NCBI GenBank assembly: GCA_016936175.1
Contig: JAFGPN010000010.1
Location: 1 to 33,600 of the forward strand
Length of the DNA stretch: 33,600 nucleotides
Direction of reading: 5' to 3'
Source: Patescibacteria group bacterium
GTDB taxonomy: Bacteria > Patescibacteriota > Kazan-3B-28 > UBA10110
Shown: positions 26,262 to 33,600 of the stretch, in pieces
Layout of the letters: each line of letters starts with the position of its first letter
How positions within the stretch are numbered: the stretch's first letter is position 1
Position numbers and translations under genes: made by a program
The notes under the pieces: generated by a model
What the model was told of the DNA's origin: nothing
Databases searched by the model: none
Seen by the model: the letters and a program-made list of their open reading frames with translations, nothing else

Positions 26262-26870
26262 ATGAAACTTCTGAGCATCCTGATGTCGTTGATTATTTTG
26301 GTTGCTTGTTCTAAGGAGCCCCCGGCACCTGCTCAGCTCCCAGGCGACCTCTACTGTGGCAGCAAGTTATCCGCCTTGCTACAGGTGAAGTTTGAGCAGG
26401 ATCTGACCTTCAGCATACCCGAGAATTATCCCACAGTCCGATCCAATGAGTACTGCAGTATAGCGGTTGACGAGGTGAAGGCGGTCAATCAAAAGATCTT
26501 TACCCATTTCGGTTTCAAGCAGACACCGGGCTGGCGAGAGATCAAACAACGTCGCATCCCTTGCTACGCCCAGGATCTGGTTGAAGAAGCCATCATGACA
26601 GCCAACCCCGAGATTAACACAATCACAATACCGATTGAGGCGGTACTGCCCACCAAACAGCTACCAGATGGCCGTTACCAGATTGATGTCAGCAACTACG
26701 ATCCGGGGCGCTATTATCCAGATGTTATGGGAACCAAGTCTGAGGGTAGCTCCAACGTTGACATAATCCTCACGTGGAAGGAGGGACTACCACCCGGAGT
26801 CTATGTCGTCACTTCCTCTTTGTTGGCGATCTGGGCAACTGTCCCCATCGTGGTGGAGGAATCTCCGTAA
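26262..26870 (+). CDS. Putative lipoprotein, paralogue 3
   Basis: SD GAGGTGA before ATG 26262; MKLLSILMSLIILVACSKEP lipobox LVAC; shared motif FSIPENYPTV. Confidence 0.75.
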   Translation: MKLLSILMSLIILVACSKEPPAPAQLPGDLYCGSKLSALLQVKFEQDLTFSIPENYPTVRSNEYCSIAVDEVKAVNQKIFTHFGFKQTPGWREIKQRRIPCYAQDLVEEAIMTANPEINTITIPIEAVLPTKQLPDGRYQIDVSNYDPGRYYPDVMGTKSEGSSNVDIILTWKEGLPPGVYVVTSSLLAIWATVPIVVEESP

Positions 26871-26892
26871 TGCTCCCCTCTACCTATCAACC

Positions 26893-26926
26893 AACCACTC
26901 GCTTGGGGGGCGAGTGGTTTTTTTTA
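26893..26926 (+). terminator. Rho-independent terminator with the same stem as 25549-25582
   Basis: AACCACTCG (26893-26901) / CGAGTGGTT (26911-26919) followed by a T-run. Confidence 0.88.
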
Positions 26927-26941
26927 TTTGGAGATAAATTT

Positions 26942-27994
26942 TTACTGAATAGTTAGCTCGGCCGAGAACGGCAACAACCGCACCAAGCTACCGCCAGAAC
27001 TGCCATCCGGCACTAAACTAACAACTAACTTGTTGTATCCGGAGAGGTCGCGCTTAGTAGTAAAGTTGCTCCGCGCTCCACCGCCAACTGCATTAAACAC
27101 TCCTAAGGGTGTCGTGGCATCGACCAATGGCCCGTTCATCTTGGCTAACCAACCCTCAAACTTCCAGCCATAGGCCGATAGTTCTGCGTCATCAAGATTA
27201 TTAAGACTAATCCCGACACTTATCGTGTCTTTATCATCCCCTTGGCTAAACGAAGCCTGGCCAGTAGCGGAGCTCAAATCTAATGGGAATTTTAGCACTG
27301 CCACCCCGGAACCCAAATTGCCATCTAGTACTACCCCGCTCATGCCACCCCCAGTGCTTTCAACCGACTGCAATACTATCCTTAGTCGGTTATAGCCAGT
27401 GGTATCACCAATATCAAAATTGGCGATTGGCATGCCATCATCACTGCTGGCAGGATATCCATCAGCATCCATGTAGAACCGATAAAGATCAATTGCCTCT
27501 TCTAGTTCGGTTCCATTCAATTTAGCTAATTGAATGCTGTAGGCGTAATAATCTGGATCAACGATCGGTAGGTTAACATCTTCGAAGGTTAATGTGCTCC
27601 CGCTGATTCTAACCACCCCGCTCGGAATGGTTGATGCCCGGTAAACGATACTAACGGCAGAGGTTCTAATATTCTTCCCGGAGAGAAGTGTGGTAGTTAT
27701 ATTGCGATGTGTAAACCAATAGTAACCTCCCGCGACCAAGGCTAAGATTATTATTAGTATTAACCAGCCCACCCACTTTCTGTTCCGTTTCTTGCCCCCC
27801 TTACCAGTTGATGGGGTTATCCCTAAGCTTGTTTTGGTAGTGTTCATCGAATTAGATAGAGCCGTTGTTAAATTTTTGACTGTAGTGGTAGTAGCCCGAC
27901 TAAGCTGACTCGCCACCGGCAACATTTTATTACTACCCGTAGATGTGGCAGGAGACTTAATTTGGCCACTAGTTTTTTTGATAGGCTCGACCAT
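26942..27994 (-). CDS. Single-TM protein with two RskA-C-like (anti-sigma-K C-terminal type) extracytoplasmic modules
   Basis: TM WVGWLILIIILALVAGGYYWF. Repeated modules IQLAKLNGTELEEAIDLYRF...YNRLRIVLQSVES...VLDG and FEGWLAKMNGPLVDATTPLGVFN...DLSGYNKLVVSLVPD. Family assignment is by pattern only. Confidence 0.55.
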   Translation of the reverse strand: MVEPIKKTSGQIKSPATSTGSNKMLPVASQLSRATTTTVKNLTTALSNSMNTTKTSLGITPSTGKGGKKRNRKWVGWLILIIILALVAGGYYWFTHRNITTTLLSGKNIRTSAVSIVYRASTIPSGVVRISGSTLTFEDVNLPIVDPDYYAYSIQLAKLNGTELEEAIDLYRFYMDADGYPASSDDGMPIANFDIGDTTGYNRLRIVLQSVESTGGGMSGVVLDGNLGSGVAVLKFPLDLSSATGQASFSQGDDKDTISVGISLNNLDDAELSAYGWKFEGWLAKMNGPLVDATTPLGVFNAVGGGARSNFTTKRDLSGYNKLVVSLVPDGSSGGSLVRLLPFSAELTIQ

Positions 27995-27999
27995 AATTT

Positions 28000-30900
28000 T
28001 TAATTGAAGATATTTCTAATCCCGTTGATTAAAATAGTAACGATATTAACCGCGGCGCCGGCAACCGCTTGTCCGGTATCGGCCATTGCACCGCTAATAT
28101 TAAACAGCGAACTTATCGAATTAAGCTGAGTGGTTGGTCCCAACAAGTTACTGCCAGAACCGCTACTGCTACTACCGGATGAACTACTACCCGAACCACT
28201 AGAGCCACTGTTGGTGATGGGTTTGCCAGAAGCATCTCGTTGTTGGCGAGTTCCGTCGGCATAAAAACTGGTCTGTTCGTAGTCGCCAGCCTGACGGTAG
28301 TTACTAATTGAGGAATCTGGCCGATTCCAGCTACCTGCCTCATCAATCAACCAGTCTAAAGCGCTCCAGTTGCCCTGCTTGGCCGCTTCGCCAGCTTGCT
28401 TGGCAGCTTTTTTAAACCGCTCGCTTTTATTATCATCACGATAAATCCTATCCATATATATATCCATACCCAAATCTCCCAGTGCGTCATAAGCTTCTTG
28501 ATACTCTGGATCGGTTTGAGGGACAGGGTGGGTACCAGAACCCGCTAAACCATTACGGATGATCTGCCGCACGTTCCCCAGACCATATTTGTCTCCATAA
28601 CCAGTTTGAGTGGCGATCTTATCTAATTCAGCCTTTATTTTGTCCTTATTTGTCTTACTAAGAAACGAAAAATCTTTGACTCGATTCCAAATATCGTTAG
28701 CTGACGATTGCATATTGGTGCCTTGCAGAGGGGCATTGGGATCAAACTCAAACTCCTGGGTGTTAGTGTTGTTATCATTATCAGAGCTGGTTCCCTCTGG
28801 CAAAACCTTGCCGTTGTAAGGTACAGGATTTTTTTTATTGGTAGCAGAACCAGCGGTGTAGCGGATCTCCACTACCTTCAACCAGACAAACGATCCTTCG
28901 GGTACTCCCGTAGCACTAGACACCGTAATTTTTGCATCTTCTCCCTTAATAGATAGTTCCGGGAGTTTCAGTACTGGCTTTGTACTATTCCCAATATAGT
29001 AGCGTATATTTGAATCGCTCGTGTCGCCTATAACGTACACTTTAAGATACATATCACTTAATCGACTTTCGGCTTCGATCACTTTATTGCGATCGATCGA
29101 AACCGTGAAACGATTGTCTGATTTGCCACCCGCAATATCAGGATCCGCCACATCCCGTTTGATTTCAATTTTGTTCGCTAAATCAAGGATCTCGGCTTCA
29201 ATTTGGTTCAAATCCTTCCCCTCATTGAGATCGGTTGCCTTTTTGATGGTGACATCCACATATCGCCACTGCTCAATATCGACCTGGTTAACATTTTTCC
29301 CCTCTATGTGAATATTTATCCGAGCACTTCTAGAGCTAGTGGCTGTAACCGGATAAACCGATACAGGCAAACTCTCGCGTGACTTACCAATTGTATATTT
29401 GAGGTTATTCCCGGCATTATTACGATTACCTTTATCTACATTTACCCCCGAATCCATTGGCGCATGAACGATTAGTGTAGCGGACCCCGAAACCTTGTCC
29501 GGATTTTTCAGCGAAGCGGTGATGGTAATTTTCTGAGCAGCCGGAGCCGTTCCATCCGGGTTTAAAGTAAAACTAAGTGATCCTGGCGACACTTCTAACT
29601 CAAGCAGATCATCCGGATCGTGTATGTAATCCTCATCTCCCCCTCTTCCAGCTGAACCATCGCCAGAATCAGAACCGTCAGAACCACTGCCCGGCGAACC
29701 ATCACCAGAGCTCAGGCCACCAGTTACGCTACTTCTGCCCCCCTTAACCGTAAACGTAACCTCCGTGGGATCGGTTTCAGCATAAGTCCAGCCGTCGACA
29801 TCACTATAAAAACGATGGCGGAAACTGACGGTCGCTGACCGGCTAGATATGCCCGCAAAGAAATAGACCGTTAGCGTGCCCTTGTCATTAGTGTTGGCGG
29901 TAATCGTTTTATAAACATCCCCGCCGGTCGGGCAGTAGCTGGTTGTGCTGGTATCACATGCTACCGAGCCGCTTTTAGCGATGGTGCCGGGGGTGGTTAC
30001 CCGGGCCTCCACTGCTGCGTTCGGCACCGGTGTGCCATCGCCTCCAGTTATCGATACATCAATAGAAGCATAGCCGTTACCCTCACCACCCAGCTTATCA
30101 ATAATAGAAAAGTGATCGCGACCAGCGCTTTTGCCTCCACGCAGGTCGCTAGCATATCCGAAATAAGTGTGTTCCCCCACATTACGGGTGGGTGGGTTAA
30201 GTTCGGTGGCTCCAGCGTTAACTGCTATCTTTCGAACTCGATCGCTGGCTAAGGGATTGTTATAAGCAGTGTTAAGAGAATAGTCGGCTTCGCCTGATAA
30301 CGACTTGCCGTTGAGCGTAGCCGTGGCATCAAATTTAAGTGGGACTATACCCCCCTTGGTATTTGGTTGAAACGTGGTGGCATAATCACCATCGGCTCCA
30401 CCAATTGATTTAACAGTAGTGAACTGGCCATCCCCAAAAGTTTTGATCTTAACTGCAATCGGATTGCCGTTATAGCGTGCCGATATCTTAAGTGGGAACA
30501 TCGAGGTTTCCAGACTGGCGCTACTTTCGGAGCGGTTAACAGTTAGATCAATTGAGCCGGTCTGAGTTTGTGAGTCCCCAGAGGTATCGTTAGTGTCGCC
30601 CGGGCCTCCTTGATTGTCCTGATCCTCGCTACCAGATATCGCCTCCTCGGACGATGGCATCCCTTGGTCGAAGCGAATAGTAGTTGTTTCGCTAGTATTG
30701 TTTCGAGAGCGACCGCCACTATCGTTTGATAAATCAACGTAGCCTACGGCAGTAACGGTAATCTCTCTGTCACCCCTCGGCACCATAAACTGAGCCGAGA
30801 GAAAACTACTATTTCCCGCATTTCCAGCGGTTCGGGTGGTTTTAGCTGGAGATATTTCTGCCCCGTCGCTTGTCGTTACCGATATCTCTACTGTTCCTAA

Positions 30901-31671
30901 TTGCCGATTGCCGTTATATGTCAGCGAACCACCAACACTAAACGATGTGTCATTGGCACCAATGTATTCCGGTACATTTAAAGTAACAACTACTGGATAG
31001 CTCGATTCGCTTTGGCCACCAGTTGAAGAGCCATCACCTTCACTGGCAGGCTGTTCCACAGTGTCCATTATATTCGGTTGGGCCGCCTCTTGATTATAAT
31101 CAGGGGTAGCCTCGGTATTGCGGACAATGGTGACATTGGGCGATGCCGTGGTTTCCTCCGCTTTCCATTCGGTATCTTCCGATTCGCTCTGGCCGTACGC
31201 TATTCCAACCAAGCCCCGGGCAATCGGCTGTTCAGCAGATAGCGCTAAATTTGCTACAGCGCTTATATCGACAATATCCTCAACCCGGTTGCCGGCCACA
31301 TAGGTAAACTCCGCCTTCCCGCTGGCGTCAGTTCTTAGGCCTGTTTCTCCAATCTTACCGTTCTTGTCAGGGAATAGTTCGCTACCGTTAATCCCCCTGA
31401 TCGGATAATTAGATAGAGGCTGACCGTTCCTGGTCAGTGTAGCGGTAAAAGTTATCTTATCATCGCTCTTAGCAACATCGACTACCCGCTTATCAGCCGA
31501 CAGGGTAAGACTAACCCCTTCAGTGAGCGAGTTAGTATTGGTTTGAGCCTCAGAGTCGCGATCAAAACTGGGTAGAACCAGCAAAAATAGCCCGATCAAA
31601 CAGACCAGCACCCAAACTAGTGGCGATAGGGAAAATGCCGGTTTCTTTTTTCGAGAACGAGTCTTCCCCAA
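28000..31671 (-). CDS. Large surface protein with Ig-like/Big-type domains and Ser/Gly-rich C-terminal linker (TTG start)
   Basis: N-terminal basic + TM (MGKTRSRKKKPAFSLSPLVWVLVCLIGLFLLVLP). Ig-like segments, e.g. VSLTLSADKRVVDVAKSDDKITFTATLTRNGQPLSNYPIRG and DVSITGGDGTPVPNAAVEARVTTPG...NDKGTLTVYFFAG. Linker GSSGSGSSSSGSSSSGSGS. Confidence 0.8.
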   Translation of the reverse strand: MGKTRSRKKKPAFSLSPLVWVLVCLIGLFLLVLPSFDRDSEAQTNTNSLTEGVSLTLSADKRVVDVAKSDDKITFTATLTRNGQPLSNYPIRGINGSELFPDKNGKIGETGLRTDASGKAEFTYVAGNRVEDIVDISAVANLALSAEQPIARGLVGIAYGQSESEDTEWKAEETTASPNVTIVRNTEATPDYNQEAAQPNIMDTVEQPASEGDGSSTGGQSESSYPVVVTLNVPEYIGANDTSFSVGGSLTYNGNRQLGTVEISVTTSDGAEISPAKTTRTAGNAGNSSFLSAQFMVPRGDREITVTAVGYVDLSNDSGGRSRNNTSETTTIRFDQGMPSSEEAISGSEDQDNQGGPGDTNDTSGDSQTQTGSIDLTVNRSESSASLETSMFPLKISARYNGNPIAVKIKTFGDGQFTTVKSIGGADGDYATTFQPNTKGGIVPLKFDATATLNGKSLSGEADYSLNTAYNNPLASDRVRKIAVNAGATELNPPTRNVGEHTYFGYASDLRGGKSAGRDHFSIIDKLGGEGNGYASIDVSITGGDGTPVPNAAVEARVTTPGTIAKSGSVACDTSTTSYCPTGGDVYKTITANTNDKGTLTVYFFAGISSRSATVSFRHRFYSDVDGWTYAETDPTEVTFTVKGGRSSVTGGLSSGDGSPGSGSDGSDSGDGSAGRGGDEDYIHDPDDLLELEVSPGSLSFTLNPDGTAPAAQKITITASLKNPDKVSGSATLIVHAPMDSGVNVDKGNRNNAGNNLKYTIGKSRESLPVSVYPVTATSSRSARINIHIEGKNVNQVDIEQWRYVDVTIKKATDLNEGKDLNQIEAEILDLANKIEIKRDVADPDIAGGKSDNRFTVSIDRNKVIEAESRLSDMYLKVYVIGDTSDSNIRYYIGNSTKPVLKLPELSIKGEDAKITVSSATGVPEGSFVWLKVVEIRYTAGSATNKKNPVPYNGKVLPEGTSSDNDNNTNTQEFEFDPNAPLQGTNMQSSANDIWNRVKDFSFLSKTNKDKIKAELDKIATQTGYGDKYGLGNVRQIIRNGLAGSGTHPVPQTDPEYQEAYDALGDLGMDIYMDRIYRDDNKSERFKKAAKQAGEAAKQGNWSALDWLIDEAGSWNRPDSSISNYRQAGDYEQTSFYADGTRQQRDASGKPITNSGSSGSGSSSSGSSSSGSGSNLLGPTTQLNSISSLFNISGAMADTGQAVAGAAVNIVTILINGIRNIFN

Positions 31672-31780
31672 AACGGTAGAGATAAATGATAACTACTATA
31701 TAGTATATCAAACAACCCAAGTCGGGTCTTTTTTGTAAAAAAGACGGTAGCTGTATGGCTGGGAAATCCCAACCAAGTTG

Positions 31781-32605
31781 CTACCGCCATTGCGTTAGTC
31801 GGAAGATGATGGTCTCCAACCAACGCTTCCAGGTGATGTAGGCCGCGTCGCGGCCCAACGGTTTTACTAACACCGACCTCACTCCTACTCGCCGAGCCAA
31901 TCGGATATCAGTGAACAGCTGATCCCCCACCATGATAGTGTTACGTGGGAGTGCTCCCGGCAACTTATCCATAGCAGTCAAGAGAGCCTTCGGGTGTGGT
32001 TTATGATGCGGTCGTATCGCGCATACATGTTCCGCCCCCAGTAACCGAGCAACCCTCGCCACTCTCGCTTCCCGTTTTTTGCTGGGGAAGATTGTGTTGG
32101 AGAGAATCACCACTCCCGCCACCATATCGCGGTTCATCGCCGTCATAATCATTTCGACCACTCGTGGGTCGACCTCTTCTGAACCGGGAAGGCATATGGT
32201 GTTATCCAAATCCAGAACAAGATAGACACGACCGCTATAGCGGAACAGTGTTGAGATGTCCAGCTGTAGCAAACTACCGAGGATATAGTCCGGCTTTAAC
32301 CAAGCAAACTGCTTCTGCCAGAACTCTGCTCGCTTCTGCCTATCGCCGTAGTGATACAGTTGATAGACCAAGATCGCCGAGAGAATAGCCCCGGGTATGT
32401 CGGCAACAAAGATAAACCAGTCTGGTTTTGCCCAACCGTATATCCCCCAGAATAGGTAGATAACGAACGCCGAGTAGACCAAGTCTGGTGCGAGACCTTC
32501 ACAGCTTTTCCGCTTATAGTTCAAGTAGATTTGCTTCGGAAGACCCCAGACGATAATTGTTAGCGACGCGATAGCCGCCAAGGTTCCCAAAACGGACACC
32601 AGCAT
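31781..32605 (-). CDS. SemiSWEET/PQ-loop domain fused to HAD-superfamily (YqeG-like) phosphatase
   Basis: SD GGAGG before ATG. N-terminus LGTLAAIASLTIIVWGLPKQIYLNYKRKSCEGLAPDLVYSAFVIYLFWGIYGWAKPDWFIFVADIPGAILSAILVYQLYHY, three TM with PQ-loop. HAD motifs DLDNTICLPG, VVILSN, HKPHPKALL, IMVGDQLFTDIRLARRVGVRSVLVKPLG. Confidence 0.85.
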   Translation of the reverse strand: MLVSVLGTLAAIASLTIIVWGLPKQIYLNYKRKSCEGLAPDLVYSAFVIYLFWGIYGWAKPDWFIFVADIPGAILSAILVYQLYHYGDRQKRAEFWQKQFAWLKPDYILGSLLQLDISTLFRYSGRVYLVLDLDNTICLPGSEEVDPRVVEMIMTAMNRDMVAGVVILSNTIFPSKKREARVARVARLLGAEHVCAIRPHHKPHPKALLTAMDKLPGALPRNTIMVGDQLFTDIRLARRVGVRSVLVKPLGRDAAYITWKRWLETIIFRLTQWR

Positions 32606-32750
32606 TGGAGCCCTCCTTTATTGAATTGTCAGGGTCCGCCCCCAACAAACCATCCTACTCTAAATCCGAGAATCTACAAGACCGTAGCCTACGATCAATC
32701 GCGGTGGAGCACTTGCCCGATACAAAGCGTTGCTTTGGGCGGGTTCTGGA

Positions 32751-32785
32751 TGCCTGCCCGCGTGTCGCGCGGGGCGCGGCCAGGG
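32751..32785. repeat. GC-rich dispersed repeat, copy 2 (inverted relative to 10823-10854)
   Basis: TGCCTGCCCGCGTGTCGCGCGGGGCGCGGCCAGGG; reverse complement closely matches 10823-10854. Confidence 0.55.
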
Positions 32786-32887
32786 AAGTTGAAACTTATA
32801 TCAGAAGGAGTGGGTTAGATTTGGGTAAAAAAAGAGCCCCAGAGCTTAGCTTCGGGTGAAGCAAGGATAGGGCGGGGCAGAGACGGG

Positions 32888-33340
32888 TTAGAGATACAGG
32901 CAGTAGAGATTGGTCTCCGAGTTGCGAAGCACATAGCCCAATTTAATATACAGGTGGTTAGCGGCTTCGCGTTGGGGTTTACTGGTGAGTTCAATGCGAG
33001 AATACCCCGCCCCTATTGCATGGGTATGAACCACCCGCATCATCTCTTCCGCCAAACCATGACCGCGATGGTGACCGGCTACAATGACGTCATGGATAAA
33101 TAGTCTTTTGCCGGTGAGAGTGGAACAATCCACAACAGTAGTCATCCCAATCAACGCCCCCTCAAATCTAACTGTGACTAAGCCACAATTGTTAAGGGAT
33201 CGTTGGGCAGATGATATGTTGTCGCATTGGGGAGAGGCGGCTGAGAGTTGACTAAGGAGGTCATTGAGATTTACAAGATCTCCGTCATTCAGCAGGTCTC
33301 CACCCGAAATCGAACGAAAAGTGGTTTGATACAACTCCAT
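32888..33340 (-). CDS. GNAT family N-acetyltransferase
   Basis: LFIHDVIVAGHHRGHGLAEEMMRVVHTHAIGAGYSRIELTSKPQREAANHLYIKLGYVLR (acetyl-CoA binding and GNAT C-terminal pattern). Confidence 0.9.
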   Translation of the reverse strand: MELYQTTFRSISGGDLLNDGDLVNLNDLLSQLSAASPQCDNISSAQRSLNNCGLVTVRFEGALIGMTTVVDCSTLTGKRLFIHDVIVAGHHRGHGLAEEMMRVVHTHAIGAGYSRIELTSKPQREAANHLYIKLGYVLRNSETNLYCLYL

Positions 33341-33513
33341 TCTCTACTCCAAAAATCAAGGTGGGGAAACATTTGAATTATATTCTGGAGCTTAACCGGT
33401 GTCAAATAAAAAAGCAGTCCCACAAAGGAGATTTAGATTAGCCCGTGCTTCGTCCGTGCGTCGCTCTAGGAGCTATGCAGGACTACGCAGGGCAGTCTTC
33501 GCTTTTCTCTATT

Positions 33514-33600
33514 TGGCGAAGCCAGGCGTAGCTGTGGATATCGAAGAGTGGCGAAGCCAGGCGTAGCTGTGGATATCGAAGAGTGGCGAAGCCAGGCGTA
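33514..33600. repeat. 35-bp direct tandem repeat, about 2.5 copies, running off the window
   Basis: Unit TGGCGAAGCCAGGCGTAGCTGTGGATATCGAAGAG at 33514, 33549 and 33584 (partial), identical copies. Confidence 0.95.

Noticed and set aside
32605-32859. Track ORFs 32605..32859 and 32621..32818
   Set aside because: Overlapping frames across an intergenic repeat region with no domain signature.
33514-33600. Possible CRISPR array
   Set aside because: Copies are directly abutting with no spacers and no cas genes are visible; it is a plain tandem repeat.
1-33600. Alternative genetic code (UGA as Gly, code 25)
   Set aside because: Several well-supported genes terminate at TGA (e.g. gene 5 at 23766, lipoprotein 2 at 26256), so UGA is a stop here.
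1-33600. tRNA or rRNA genes
   Set aside because: No cloverleaf with a GTTCRANNC T-loop or rRNA-like conserved stretch was recognised by eye; a tRNAscan run would be needed to exclude them fully.

Overview
The window looks like a bacterial chromosome fragment, and its gene content and style suggest Patescibacteria/CPR (inference only; no marker phylogeny was possible). UGA is used as a stop, so the standard code 11 applies. Housekeeping genes: rpmE (L31), prfA (RF1), a minus-strand operon lgt-rmuC-K+ channel-DksA/TraR-like-lspA-RluD-like-gmk, smpB, and an RlmD/RumA-type methyltransferase. The accessory half is dominated by a tightly overlapping plus-strand array (13551-24761) of six paralogous membrane-anchored surface proteins (seven units, one gene being a fusion of two). 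The array sits behind a perfect TTGACA-N17-TATAAT promoter with an upstream dyad. Next come a cassette-like triplet of paralogous lipoproteins, then a 1223-aa Ig-like/low-complexity surface protein with a companion membrane protein on the minus strand. Two signals stand out. First, the paralogous surface-protein array, whose family I do not recognise. Second, a GIY-YIG nuclease gene bounded by inverted palindromic repeats, with a nuclease-less copy of the same repeat inserted in frame inside the RlmD-type gene. Further observations are a SemiSWEET-HAD fusion, a PP2C-like pseudophosphatase fused to a propeller-like domain, a pseudoknot-capable structured RNA candidate upstream of prfA, and a 35-bp tandem repeat at the right edge. 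No database search was possible, so family names come from motif recognition.
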